Source of the DNA: Bacteroidota bacterium
GTDB taxonomy: Bacteria > Chlamydiota > Chlamydiia > Chlamydiales > FEN-1388
NCBI GenBank assembly: GCA_013285825.1
Contig: JABDGV010000001.1
Location: 328,607-392,606 of the forward strand
Direction of reading: 5' to 3'
Length of the DNA stretch: 64,000 bases
The notes beneath the pieces are model-generated. The model was given only the letters and a program-made list of their open reading frames with translations. It made no database searches and was not told the DNA's origin. Positions 50,644-59,158 of this stretch are shown piece after piece (the first letter of the stretch is position 1; each line of letters starts with the position of its first letter). The translations under genes were made by a program, and so were the position numbers.

Positions 50644-51684
50644 ATGAACATAGGTCTTAGTAGCTTAGCTTTGAGCTTAATCATCGCTTCCCTAATCGGA
50701 GAAATTGCTCAAAAAACCACCTCTGTCCCAGTTAAAGAGATTAATCTGGAGTTCAAGCCTAGCAGCAGGCCTGTTCGAATAAAAAGCTTATGGCCTGAAT
50801 TTATGGCCGCCAAAATGGCGATTGAGCCAGCAATCCCGGATAATTTTGTGCTTTTCAATTCTACGACCGGGAATTCCTCGTGGGATTTTATATGGGGACC
50901 CAAAGAGTTAGATACAGAATGCTTTCAGAACCCCTCATCAATCAAGGTTCCCCTCCTCAAATTCTGGTTAAGTAATGAGGTACACCAAACAGGCCCTCAG
51001 ACTTTTAGTATTTCTGCAACAATTGAATCTGAACTTAAAAAAATCGGATTCAAGAACATCTCAATAAAAAGATCCATGTGGGGAATCTATCCAGTTCAAT
51101 CTCTAAAGGCAAAAAAAGATGGGCAATTTACTTATATGGCATGGATTGGAATGAATGATGGATCCGCAGGTGTATTGTGCGCACGCTTAGTTTTTCCTAG
51201 AAGCGATTATATTGCACTAAAAGGGTCAATGCAACTGTGGGATACATTCATAAACAATACAAAAGAACTCTCACACCCCGAATTTTTCATTGCCATGGGA
51301 CAAGATCTCCAACCTGGATACACAATTGTAGACGTTGTTGGTGGCACAGTGACATTTGTAGCTGAGAAGAGAATTCGCGATAACGAAATCCAACTTGTCT
51401 TTATACCAAACGGACAAGATATCAAATTTTCTTTCGAATCAATGGACGAGGTTCTGATGGGCTCAGAATGGAACTATAAAGCACCTCTGCTTAAAGCCTA
51501 CGGAAGCCTTTCCCAAACCATAGAAAATGCACAGTATAACTGGCTTTGCACTGTCACCTCAATCTTACTCAAACCTGTCGAAGAGTTTTCGATCACAAAA
51601 AAATGGATTGATTCTCAGCCAAACATTACTGCCTACCAATGCAAAGGAGTGGATCCAAAACTTATGCAAGAGAACTCTCAATAA
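50644..51684 (+). CDS. Exported orphan at the end of the Rhs operon
   Basis: The 346-residue precursor has a signal peptide (residues about 4-22) and no lipobox. It belongs to neither family A nor B. The body is mixed alpha/beta with notable segments FNSTTGNSSWDFIWGPKE, YMAWIGMNDGSAGVLCARLV and TIVDVVGGTVTFVAEKRI. I do not recognise it. It starts 23 bases after family B protein 3, so it shares the operon. It may be another immunity protein or an accessory export factor. Confidence 0.62.
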   Translation: MNIGLSSLALSLIIASLIGEIAQKTTSVPVKEINLEFKPSSRPVRIKSLWPEFMAAKMAIEPAIPDNFVLFNSTTGNSSWDFIWGPKELDTECFQNPSSIKVPLLKFWLSNEVHQTGPQTFSISATIESELKKIGFKNISIKRSMWGIYPVQSLKAKKDGQFTYMAWIGMNDGSAGVLCARLVFPRSDYIALKGSMQLWDTFINNTKELSHPEFFIAMGQDLQPGYTIVDVVGGTVTFVAEKRIRDNEIQLVFIPNGQDIKFSFESMDEVLMGSEWNYKAPLLKAYGSLSQTIENAQYNWLCTVTSILLKPVEEFSITKKWIDSQPNITAYQCKGVDPKLMQENSQ

Positions 51685-51800
51685 TATTTCTCTATGAGAA
51701 CATTGATAGTAACCTCACAAGTGGTCTATCTCTAGACTCACCCTAAATGCAGCTTTATCTTCATTGCTGTTATAATAAAGGGAGATACGGGGGAAGCTTT

Positions 51801-53039
51801 ATGAGCGGCATTGGCGATCGCTTTAGGTCATTATTTGGCTATACTCCAGCTCCTACTGGCACCGACACAACCAAGAATCAAGCCGAGATAGATAAATCAA
51901 AAGAGCAAGCGAAGCCACAACCTGATGCAACCCCTGACCAAAAAGAGCTAAAGAATAAAGAGCTTGAAATGGGAGCTGATTTAGTTAAAAGCCGACTGCC
52001 AAAAACTAAAGAAATCAAAGATATGACCCTGGAAGAGCTCAAGCCAGAACTAGAGAAGACCCAATCAGAACTAAAAACATATAGAGATTCATTAAATAAA
52101 AGATTTGACACGGAAAATGGGACGAAGAAAACAGAGCTCTCAGAGTGCTCCCAACAACTCAGCGAAAAAGAGACACAGCTAAATACAAAGATGTCTGAAT
52201 TGAAGAATAAGATTGATGAAGTCGAAACTCAAATCAATGAAAATAATGAAAAACTGAAAGTTTATAGTGATACGATTAAGCAGCATGACGAGACATTAAA
52301 AAAACCCCAACCAGAATTAAAACGTCACAAAGAAAGTCGCGAAATGAATAGAGAATTTATGAATTCTTTAGGGGAAGGGCTGTCTGAAGGTAATAAAACC
52401 CGGAACTTAGGTGAGGATGAATTTTTACAAAAGAAAGGAGCTCTTGAAAAAGAGATAACATACTACGAAAGTAAGTTAAAGGAATACACCTCTCCCGGTA
52501 AATCTTCAATTGTTTTTAAAGAAAAAATCGAAGATGCAACTGATGCATTATCAGGCCGACGCAAAGATCTGGATAAACTAAATACCCATAGAGGGTACAC
52601 ACTTGCAAAGGAAAAGGACCTTGAACTGGAGAAGCTCATAAAAAAGTTTGAACAACCCATTGAAATCGCAAAGAAAGGTAAGGAACATTTCGAAGGTTTA
52701 CTCAAAACACTAAAACCTGAAACAGAAAAACTACAAGAAAAGTTTGATGAAGCATCAAAAGATTATGAAGCTCTTGTCTCGTATGACCCGAAGAAACCTC
52801 AAGAACTGGTTACGCTAAAACCTTTTAGCGTGCAAATTGCTGAAGACAAAGAAAAGATAATCAAGGATAAGGATAAAAATTCAGTAACCGTGCTTAAACA
52901 TAATATCTCCTCATTACAGGAAAAGAAAGAGCCTCTAGAGAAAACCAAGAAATTTTTAAGCGACCAGATATACAAATTGGAACTACGTGAAGAGCGACTC
53001 CTCAAACATCAAACCAAACTACTCAAAAACGCCTCTTAG
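51801..53039 (+). CDS. Coiled-coil orphan
   Basis: The start is the ATG at 51801, after GGGGGAAG. A frame opening 54 bases earlier lacks a ribosome-binding site. The 412-residue product is mostly charged helix: long Glu/Lys/Leu heptads from about 80 to the end (for example LEKTQSELKTYRDSLNKR, KSELSECS-like stretch, KKEPLEKTKKFLSDQIYKLE). It has no signal peptide. The N-terminal 60 residues are Pro/Gln/Lys-rich and probably disordered. It may be structural or a secreted effector; neither can be shown. Confidence 0.62.
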   Translation: MSGIGDRFRSLFGYTPAPTGTDTTKNQAEIDKSKEQAKPQPDATPDQKELKNKELEMGADLVKSRLPKTKEIKDMTLEELKPELEKTQSELKTYRDSLNKRFDTENGTKKTELSECSQQLSEKETQLNTKMSELKNKIDEVETQINENNEKLKVYSDTIKQHDETLKKPQPELKRHKESREMNREFMNSLGEGLSEGNKTRNLGEDEFLQKKGALEKEITYYESKLKEYTSPGKSSIVFKEKIEDATDALSGRRKDLDKLNTHRGYTLAKEKDLELEKLIKKFEQPIEIAKKGKEHFEGLLKTLKPETEKLQEKFDEASKDYEALVSYDPKKPQELVTLKPFSVQIAEDKEKIIKDKDKNSVTVLKHNISSLQEKKEPLEKTKKFLSDQIYKLELREERLLKHQTKLLKNAS

Positions 53040-53142
53040 GATACGCAAACGAGTTAAGAAAAAACGTACGCACAAGAAGGTACCCCAAAAATTCATCGAT
53101 TTACTATAATTCCCTTAATAACCCGTCTTACCTTTAGGCAGT

Positions 53143-53703
53143 ATGAGCTTCCGATTGATGACTAGTAGTTACATATGCTGCGATCTTCCCCCATTTCATG
53201 CCCTTGAAGAGACTGAAAAAACGCTTGAGAAAACATCTACAAACCCTTCTCTCTCTGTCCCCTATTTTGATTTGATCCCCACTACCACCCAAAAGATTAT
53301 CGATAAGCAACTCTTCTTCAAAGTCCTCTCAAAATGTGTCAAAACAACTGCCGACAATGTCGTCACTCATGTTAATAAATCGGTCAAAAGCTTCTCTAAA
53401 AAGCCCTATTATTCTTGTCAGCCGCATATCGATCTCACATTAAATGAATATCTCCCAATACGCTTTTTTTACACTCCTGAGAAAATAGCTGAGATTTTCA
53501 AATGTACGGAGGATCAAAAAATTAGTGGCAATACTCATTTTACTCTCCTCTACGAAACCTACCTACCTCTTGCATCCCTCGCTTTTACCTCAAACGCGTT
53601 GCTCCATCTATTCATAAAAGATCTCGACAAGAACGGCTCAAAAATCTATTCCAACCTAGCTAAAATGGCCACCATTGAGTACTTGCTTGCATCAGGCAAA
53701 TAA
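53143..53703 (+). CDS. Orphan, 186 residues
   Basis: I do not recognise this protein. No clear signal peptide is present. It has a Thr/Ser-rich N-terminal 50 residues, a helical middle (QKIIDKQLFFKVLSKCVK) and a moderately hydrophobic C-terminal helix (YLPLASLAFTSNALLHLFIK) that might touch a membrane. The gene is AT-rich, with AGG before the ATG. Confidence 0.5.
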   Translation: MSFRLMTSSYICCDLPPFHALEETEKTLEKTSTNPSLSVPYFDLIPTTTQKIIDKQLFFKVLSKCVKTTADNVVTHVNKSVKSFSKKPYYSCQPHIDLTLNEYLPIRFFYTPEKIAEIFKCTEDQKISGNTHFTLLYETYLPLASLAFTSNALLHLFIKDLDKNGSKIYSNLAKMATIEYLLASGK

Positions 53704-53782
53704 AACCCCCAACAACTGTCTAAAATCGCAATTTTGGCCTATTTCCATAAGTACACATAACGCCCTATGGAAAATAATAAAT

Positions 53783-53813
53783 TTGATAAAAAATCATATA
53801 AATGTGCTATAAT
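53783..53813 (+). promoter_or_regulatory. Candidate promoter for the 195-residue gene
   Basis: TTGATA at 53783-53788 and a perfect TATAAT at 53808-53813 are separated by 19 bases, slightly long. A start would be about 150 bases before the ATG at 53964. The small reading frame covering this spot is not convincing as a gene. Confidence 0.45.
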
Positions 53814-53963
53814 TAGTTGTAAATTTTTTATTAAGATAACAAATTACCCCCTACCCAGTACCTTCCCAAAAATTATTGAAGGGTATTTACTAGAGGTAGC
53901 AAACAAACCAAATCATGAGCCCCTTAAAAGGCCCAAAAATAATCTTAGAGAGGAGTTTTAAAT

Positions 53964-54551
53964 ATGGGATCACCAGTTGGACAAGGCGGAACGCAAGTTA
54001 ATTTACAGTGGAAAAACAAAGAGAATAATGAATTTACCTGTACAGTTCCAAAACTGAGCCCAAACGCAAGTAGTGTAATTGAAAAAAAAGTGATGGAGAA
54101 ATTAAAGCCTATATTCGATCAAATCACAAAACTCATCAACATTCGAGAAACAAAAACTAATAGCGAGATCAAAAGTCTCCCCAGTAACACTAAACCCCTA
54201 AATAAAATAACAATTCCTTGTGAAGGTGATCAAGAAGTCATTGTATCTTACAATCATGAGGACATTCTTAAAGTCACCGATGGGTTAACAAATAAAGACC
54301 TTAACTCCAAACTGTCAAAGTTGACTGAAAAACAGGCCGACTTCTTCAACTACATTGATCATTTCATCATCAAGCAACTCCAAAAGCGCCATGAGGTCCT
54401 ACTTCCAATCGCAGTTGCAAATGGCGTTGATATCGCGCTTCAGGTAAATAACCGAGCAAAATATGAAGAAGAGATTCACAACTTACTTTCTGTGAAAGCT
54501 CTTTCAATTGAGTGTTTTGAAGAACTTACTACACCCAAAAAAAGTAAGTAA
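53964..54551 (+). CDS. Orphan, 195 residues
   Basis: The protein is soluble, Lys/Asn-rich and unrecognised. GAGGAG lies 7 bases before the ATG, a strong ribosome-binding site. Visible parts are a beta-like N-terminal segment, a Ser/Lys helix (VIEKKVMEKLKPIFDQITKL) and a C-terminal helical region (FIIKQLQKRHEVLLPIAVAN). It converges on the 399-residue acidic protein, two bases apart. Confidence 0.55.
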   Translation: MGSPVGQGGTQVNLQWKNKENNEFTCTVPKLSPNASSVIEKKVMEKLKPIFDQITKLINIRETKTNSEIKSLPSNTKPLNKITIPCEGDQEVIVSYNHEDILKVTDGLTNKDLNSKLSKLTEKQADFFNYIDHFIIKQLQKRHEVLLPIAVANGVDIALQVNNRAKYEEEIHNLLSVKALSIECFEELTTPKKSK

Positions 54552-54553
54552 AT

Positions 54554-55753
54554 CTAAGCTCTAGCTTTGGGAGATGCTCTCTTCTCTTTAATTAAACGAG
54601 AACTCATCTCCCCATGAAAGGCATCCTGTTTAAGAATCTCTTTTGCCATCACCTCGTCTTCGATCTTATTAATTTTGCCAAGTCTTTGAGCTTCTTTTTT
54701 TTGTAAAGTTCGCTCCTTTTCATAAGCCTTCAGATCTTTCTCTAAATCCTCCTTAGCTTCAACAGCAGATTTATTTTCTGCAGCAAGAGGAGATTTTGAT
54801 TTATCGAGCTGAACCTTTAACGGCTCCTTTCGCAATCGACCTTTTTTATAATCCCCTCTATCTACATTTATGGGCGTTTGTCGAACCTGCTTTAGAGTTT
54901 CAGCTTTCTCTTTCTCATGTTTTGCTTCTGCTATAAGAACAGTAACCTCTTCCTTCAAACTCTCAAACTCTTTATCATCTAATTCAAAAAACTCATGTTC
55001 CGTGCCTTCTGGGGCATTCATTATATGATATCGAATGGTCTCTTCACGCTTTGCTTTAGGAAAAAAGACAGTATTTAAATATTTTTTCTGAGGATCTTTC
55101 GACTCAAGATTATTCTGCTTAACACTGATGTGTTTATCTGTTACACTAACCATTTCAGGGTCTTTCTTAATTTTCGGATCGAGGAATGTAACTGCATCTG
55201 CTATCAATATTTTTTTTACTTGAACCGATATTGTTTTTCCACCTGCCTGTAGTGTAAACATTTCACTAAGCTTAGATTTTTGAGAGTTCTGGGGCTCATT
55301 CTTAATAGTCTCAGTCTCTTGTTTTTTCGGCTCAACCTGTTTGGGCTCGTTTTGTTCTTTAGTTGAGCTCACTTCCTTTTTCTCATCGCTGTTAGACTTC
55401 CTTTCTTCAGAAACGCTATCTTCATCATCACTTGACACATCTTCGTGCTCAACCTCTTCTGCAAAAATATCAAGAGCGGGGCCATCTCCAGCATCACCTT
55501 CTTCCTTCACTTCCTCTTTCTTATTGACCTCGGTCGTTACGGGCTCGTTTTCTGTTAATGACTTGGGTGTAATCTCTCTTTCCTTATTAGGATCGATAGG
55601 CTTCATCTCTTCTTTGGCTTCTTTGAGAACTTTATTCAAAAGAAGATTAGTAGATTTTTTATCTGTCTCGTCACGTGTAACGACATTGAAATCACCAGTG
55701 TCGGTTTTTAGTGATGTAACTGTCTTATGCGCATTGAAATTAACACCGGTCAT
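54554..55753 (-). CDS. Acidic, largely disordered orphan with coiled-coil C terminus
   Basis: The start is the ATG at 55753, with GGAGGG 7 bases upstream; the longer frame begins at GTG. The 399-residue protein has a very Glu/Asp/Lys/Ser-rich middle (about 50-165, DGPALDIFAEEVEHEDVSSD then SNSDEKKEVSS) of low complexity. An ordered section follows at about 165-230 (SEMFTLQAGGKTISVQVKKI), then a charged helix. It is not recognised. Composition fits a secreted, host-interacting or scaffold protein, without proof. Confidence 0.58.
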   Translation of the reverse strand: MTGVNFNAHKTVTSLKTDTGDFNVVTRDETDKKSTNLLLNKVLKEAKEEMKPIDPNKEREITPKSLTENEPVTTEVNKKEEVKEEGDAGDGPALDIFAEEVEHEDVSSDDEDSVSEERKSNSDEKKEVSSTKEQNEPKQVEPKKQETETIKNEPQNSQKSKLSEMFTLQAGGKTISVQVKKILIADAVTFLDPKIKKDPEMVSVTDKHISVKQNNLESKDPQKKYLNTVFFPKAKREETIRYHIMNAPEGTEHEFFELDDKEFESLKEEVTVLIAEAKHEKEKAETLKQVRQTPINVDRGDYKKGRLRKEPLKVQLDKSKSPLAAENKSAVEAKEDLEKDLKAYEKERTLQKKEAQRLGKINKIEDEVMAKEILKQDAFHGEMSSRLIKEKRASPKARA

Positions 55754-55933
55754 GAAATTACCCTCCGTTCTCACGGATTACTCTCAAAATTTTAAGTTGA
55801 CTATCAGATACCATTTTCTCCCTTTTGGGAGAAGTGGGTTCGTCACTGTAAATTCTGTGGGTCTACAATATTTATTTTAATACTATTTATATTTTAAGTC
55901 TGTTATCATGGGAAATAAGTTTAATGGATTAAT

Positions 55934-56926
55934 ATGTCATCAGTAACATCTGCTCATTTTAAAAGAGAAATTGAATACAATCTTTCCATCATGGAAAAAA
56001 CTTTTTCCGAGGGAAGAGAGATAGATCAAGGTTTCTTTAAAATATTTCAAGAAGACATTACTCAGCTCGCCGCACTGCAGACAAAAGAAAAGATTGAGCC
56101 AGCTGTATCTACTCCTGTCATCAAAGAACTCAACGACCGGCTCCAAAAGAACACACTTAAGCTGCAAGAGATTGTAAAAGGTATATTTAAGCCAATAGAA
56201 GCAAATAATACTGCTCTCGTTGCCTCAAGCTTGCTAAATGCAGGGGAAATTGCCCTCACACAATCAAATGAAATACTTAAAGCAGGTTTTGAGGTACTTA
56301 ATCAAAACGGACTTCAGGTACGAAAAGTTGCTCCTGACGGCCATTGCCAATTGAGATCCATAGCTGCGAAAATACTCATCGACAACCAGCGACAAAAAAA
56401 GAAGTCAAAATCAAAGCTATTAACCTTGGCAGAAGCGGCCGTCAAAAACGAGACCTACACAGCAGAGACCAAAGAGATTGCTAAAAAGGTTGTAGCTGGA
56501 TTGAACCCGAAGAAGAATCAATCGGCCCTTGAAATCCTACAGAACCAAGAGCTCTCCGATCTTCTCGTGCAGTTCCTCCGCTTAATCGCTGTTGAAGGGC
56601 TTCGAAAGAACAAATCTGAAACCTTTACTCAAATGCTCGAACGCGACGGAATACCTTTTGAACAGTACTGCAAAGATATGACCTCTATGCCGCTAGCTAA
56701 GTTTGGTGGTCAACCGGAAATTATGGAGCTAGAAAAAGCTCTCAAGACTCCGCTTCAGTTTCTGGACTTAAGCATTCTTGGCAAAGGAAAACAGCTCAGC
56801 GCATCTACTGGTACAAATGAAACAATGAAAGTGCTTACAAAAGAAGAGCTGACACCGGGTAAGACATTTATTCTGTACAACCCAACAGGCCTACACTACG
56901 ATCTGGCAGAAATACCGGTCGTGTAA
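55934..56926 (+). CDS. OTU-like cysteine protease (putative deubiquitinase)
   Basis: This 330-residue protein has a helical N-terminal domain (1-125) and an OTU-type catalytic region. The signature VAPDGHCQLRSIAAKIL carries Asp135 and nucleophile Cys138 (OTU consensus DGNC-x-FRA/S). The C-terminal NPTGLHYDLAEI provides the catalytic His321, as in OTU H-Y endings. OTU proteases remove ubiquitin from host proteins, and chlamydial OTU effectors are known. No ubiquitin system exists in the bacterium, so secretion into the host is the obvious expectation, probably through type III secretion. It converges on adk with the hairpin 56934-56960 between. Confidence 0.78.
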   Translation: MSSVTSAHFKREIEYNLSIMEKTFSEGREIDQGFFKIFQEDITQLAALQTKEKIEPAVSTPVIKELNDRLQKNTLKLQEIVKGIFKPIEANNTALVASSLLNAGEIALTQSNEILKAGFEVLNQNGLQVRKVAPDGHCQLRSIAAKILIDNQRQKKKSKSKLLTLAEAAVKNETYTAETKEIAKKVVAGLNPKKNQSALEILQNQELSDLLVQFLRLIAVEGLRKNKSETFTQMLERDGIPFEQYCKDMTSMPLAKFGGQPEIMELEKALKTPLQFLDLSILGKGKQLSASTGTNETMKVLTKEELTPGKTFILYNPTGLHYDLAEIPVV

Positions 56927-56933
56927 ATTGAGC

Positions 56934-56960
56934 GATCTAGCCGTTTTCAACGGCTAGATC
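56934..56960. terminator. Bidirectional terminator hairpin
   Basis: GATCTAGCCGTT (56934-56945) pairs perfectly with AACGGCTAGATC (56949-56960) over a 3-base loop. It lies between the convergent OTU-like gene and adk. No T tract follows on either side, but stem strength and position support termination. Confidence 0.75.
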
Positions 56961-56969
56961 CCATGTTAT

Positions 56970-57710
56970 TTATACAGGTGCTTTTTGAAGAACCTGTAGG
57001 CAAGCTTTTAAAACCTCATCAGGCTTCTTTTCACCATCAATTGCAACATAGTTGCCCTTTTGCTGATAAAACTGCTGCAACGGTTTTGTTTGAGAATGGT
57101 AGATTTTCAACCGCTCTTGAATAACTTCAGGCATATCATCCTTTCGCTGGATAAGCTCTCCGCCGCAAGCATCACAGATGCCCTCTTTCTTAGGAGGGTT
57201 ATACAGGATATGATAGGTTCTAAAGCATTTAGAACAGGTTCTACGGCCAGAAAGCCGATCCATGATCATTTTGTCTGATACTATAAGATCCAAAACAATA
57301 ACTCGATACTTCGTCCCTAGGAGTTTATTCAGCTCTTCGGCTTGAGGAACTGTTCTTGGAAACCCATCAAGAATAAATCCATTCTTGCAATCAGGTGAAG
57401 AAATGCGCTCTTTAAGCATATCGAGAACAATTTCATCTGGCACAAGCTTGCCAGCATCTATTAAGCCTTTTACCTGCTTTCCTAAATCAGTATTGTTCTT
57501 CATATGACCGCGAAACATCTCTCCGGTCGAAATATGAGGAATCTTGAGTTGAGATGACATCTGAACTGCTGCCGTGCCCTTTCCAGAACCTGGAGGACCC
57601 ATTAAAATAACAACAGTTGGTTCTGCATCTTCTGCTTTAATTTGTGAAATCATTGAGAAACACCACAATAATAAAAATATCCACGAACATTTTTGAATTT
57701 GACGAGCCAT
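56970..57710 (-). CDS. adk: Adenylate kinase with an N-terminal signal peptide
   Basis: From the ATG at 57710 (AGGGAG about 11 bases upstream) the product has 246 residues. Residues 1-31 look like a signal peptide: a short positive start (MARQIQK), a hydrophobic core (WIFLLLWCF) and a polar end (SQIKA). The kinase follows with P-loop ILMGPPGSGKGTAAVQ, PHISTGEMFRGHM, ILDGFPRTVPQAEEL and a four-cysteine zinc LID (CSKCFRTYHILYNP, CDACGGEL). It makes 2 ADP from ATP and AMP. A long upstream extension overlapping the next gene is rejected. An internal ATG (57653) would omit most of the signal, leaving cytoplasmic adk possible. Confidence 0.9.
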   Translation of the reverse strand: MARQIQKCSWIFLLLWCFSMISQIKAEDAEPTVVILMGPPGSGKGTAAVQMSSQLKIPHISTGEMFRGHMKNNTDLGKQVKGLIDAGKLVPDEIVLDMLKERISSPDCKNGFILDGFPRTVPQAEELNKLLGTKYRVIVLDLIVSDKMIMDRLSGRRTCSKCFRTYHILYNPPKKEGICDACGGELIQRKDDMPEVIQERLKIYHSQTKPLQQFYQQKGNYVAIDGEKKPDEVLKACLQVLQKAPV

Positions 57711-57760
57711 AAAACAACTAGCTCCCTTTCTTACAAAAGATACCAGGCAGATGTATTTTA

Positions 57761-57830
57761 ACTCGACTTTGCAAAATGTGGCGGAGCGATTTCTCTGTAT
57801 GGGGCCTTCCAAAATTTTGCAAAGTCGAGT
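57761..57830. repeat. Inverted repeat between adk and its upstream neighbour
   Basis: ACTCGACTTTGCAAAAT (57761-57777) is perfectly inverted at 57814-57830, with a 36-base intervening sequence. It starts right after the stop of the upstream minus-strand gene and lies before adk. It probably forms a hairpin that ends the first transcript. Confidence 0.85.
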
Positions 57831-57831
57831 T

Positions 57832-58857
57832 TTAAGAACACAAAAGGGCTTTTTGAATAAAGGATGCGCTCGGCATCTCCCACGCATTTTTCCATTCGCT
57901 TTGTATAAGCTTTGTTAAACTTGGGATAGAAATAGGGATCTGGTTATCGCGTGTGATCTTAGTGCCTAAATCCAAGACCCGCTGGATCTGCTGAGCAATA
58001 TCAGGACGATCAGCCCAAATGGATCCTTCAACTTTTGCCATACAGCTTTGAAAAAGAAAGGTATGGCCTAATACGCGCTCAAGACAGCGAATTGATTGTA
58101 AAACCATCTGCTCTTCTCGATCTGCAAAGGATGAGCACGCTTCGAGTATCTGATCTTCCGTCTCAAACCCTTCAGACGAGAGTAGCCAAGGCTTAATATA
58201 GGCGAGATAGAGATCATCACAAAAGATTTTTATATTCTTAGAGCATGTATAGCGAGCATCATCAATTGCTTGAGAAACTAAGAGGCGCTCGTTTTTTTCT
58301 AGCAACCGCTCAGCATCTTTATATTCCGTTGCAGGAAGCTCAACAAGCTCTGAAAAACCTCCCTGCAATGCAAGAATAGCTTTAAACTTGTTTGAAAGGC
58401 CTGAGAAGCAGAAGCGAAGGCCGCTTTTCCAGCACACCTGTTTCTGAGGAATTCGGGGATCGTCATTTCCCAACAGCTCTCGAAGCTTATATTTTAGCTC
58501 CTCAAGCATACCCGGATGAATTGATGAATGGTGCTGATGCTGAGAGACAAGGTTATATACATCGAGTACTGTCTCAATACTCAATCCTCGAAGCACCCGA
58601 ATGGTTGTAGGGCTAATTCGTAAAACATCTAACCGTTCACGCAAGGCTATATGGGAAAGCCCTCCTGCATACTCTAAACCGTAATCGAGGGATAGTTGAG
58701 GGTGTACTGTTTGGCTTACCTCAACAGGTGCGCTTGCACTAATCTCTTGCTGCAAAGCGGCCATCTTTCGGACGGACTTAGCATCGACAGTCTCAAAGGA
58801 ATAAATTTTCTCGAGTCCGTGCTCTACCGATCCCGTCTCAAAAGAACTCTTCAGCAT
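57832..58857 (-). CDS. Orphan with RNA-polymerase-alpha-CTD-like helix-hairpin-helix segment
   Basis: The product is 341 residues without signal peptide. Residues about 72-130 (LDVLRISPTTIRVLRGLSIE, then MLEELKYKLRELL) follow the pattern of the RNA polymerase alpha C-terminal domain or a related HhH fold. The rest is helical with several cysteines (ARYTCSKNIKIFCDDLYLAY). Chlamydia has a hypothetical gene next to adk (CT127, as I recall), and this could be its counterpart. A nucleic-acid-binding or transcription-associated role is inferred. Its promoter side abuts the large palindrome at 58874-59040. Confidence 0.6.
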   Translation of the reverse strand: MLKSSFETGSVEHGLEKIYSFETVDAKSVRKMAALQQEISASAPVEVSQTVHPQLSLDYGLEYAGGLSHIALRERLDVLRISPTTIRVLRGLSIETVLDVYNLVSQHQHHSSIHPGMLEELKYKLRELLGNDDPRIPQKQVCWKSGLRFCFSGLSNKFKAILALQGGFSELVELPATEYKDAERLLEKNERLLVSQAIDDARYTCSKNIKIFCDDLYLAYIKPWLLSSEGFETEDQILEACSSFADREEQMVLQSIRCLERVLGHTFLFQSCMAKVEGSIWADRPDIAQQIQRVLDLGTKITRDNQIPISIPSLTKLIQSEWKNAWEMPSASFIQKALLCS

Positions 58858-58873
58858 ATATCTATTTTTCTTA

Positions 58874-59040
58874 TTAACCTGAGTTTTGGATTCGTTTCCT
58901 GAAATTTAGAGGAGATCGTGGTGGAATTTTTGAAAATCAATCCGAAAGTGATGGCCATCGCCATCTTTGAGGATTGATTTTCAAAAATTCCACCACGATC
59001 TCCTCTAAAGTTCTGGGTAACGAACCCAAAACTCAGGTTA
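58874..59040. repeat. Near-perfect 167-base palindrome in an intergenic gap
   Basis: The left arm 58874-58943 begins TTAACCTGAGTTTTGG and the right arm 58971-59040 is its reverse complement. The inner 39 bases (58905-58943 with 58971-59009) are perfect. The 27-base centre also pairs internally (GATGGC with GCCATC). The outer 25-30 bases are diverged. It fills most of the 301-base gap between the 341- and 138-residue genes. No gene is supported in that gap. Confidence 0.93.
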
Positions 59041-59158
59041 TAAAAATAGGATCGCATAGTTGGGAATTTTTCAGGCTCAAATTTCAAAAAGGGCAAGCCC
59101 GACTTTCTCGATTTTTAAATACACACTAAAAAGCTGTAGATGAGATCTTCACTTTTCT

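Noticed and set aside
53767..53961. 64-codon reading frame before the 195-residue gene
   Set aside because: No ribosome-binding site, no recognisable protein features, and it covers a likely promoter (TTGATA, TATAAT). Probably an untranslated leader, though a small peptide cannot be excluded.
53040..55933. Search for insertion-sequence transposase or prophage genes in the orphan block
   Set aside because: No DDE, tyrosine or serine recombinase motif or phage structural gene was found among the proteins there.
57711..57887. 59-residue N-terminal extension of adenylate kinase
   Set aside because: It reads through the inverted repeat 57761-57830 and overlaps the upstream gene. The ATG at 57710 has a ribosome-binding site and begins a proper signal peptide.
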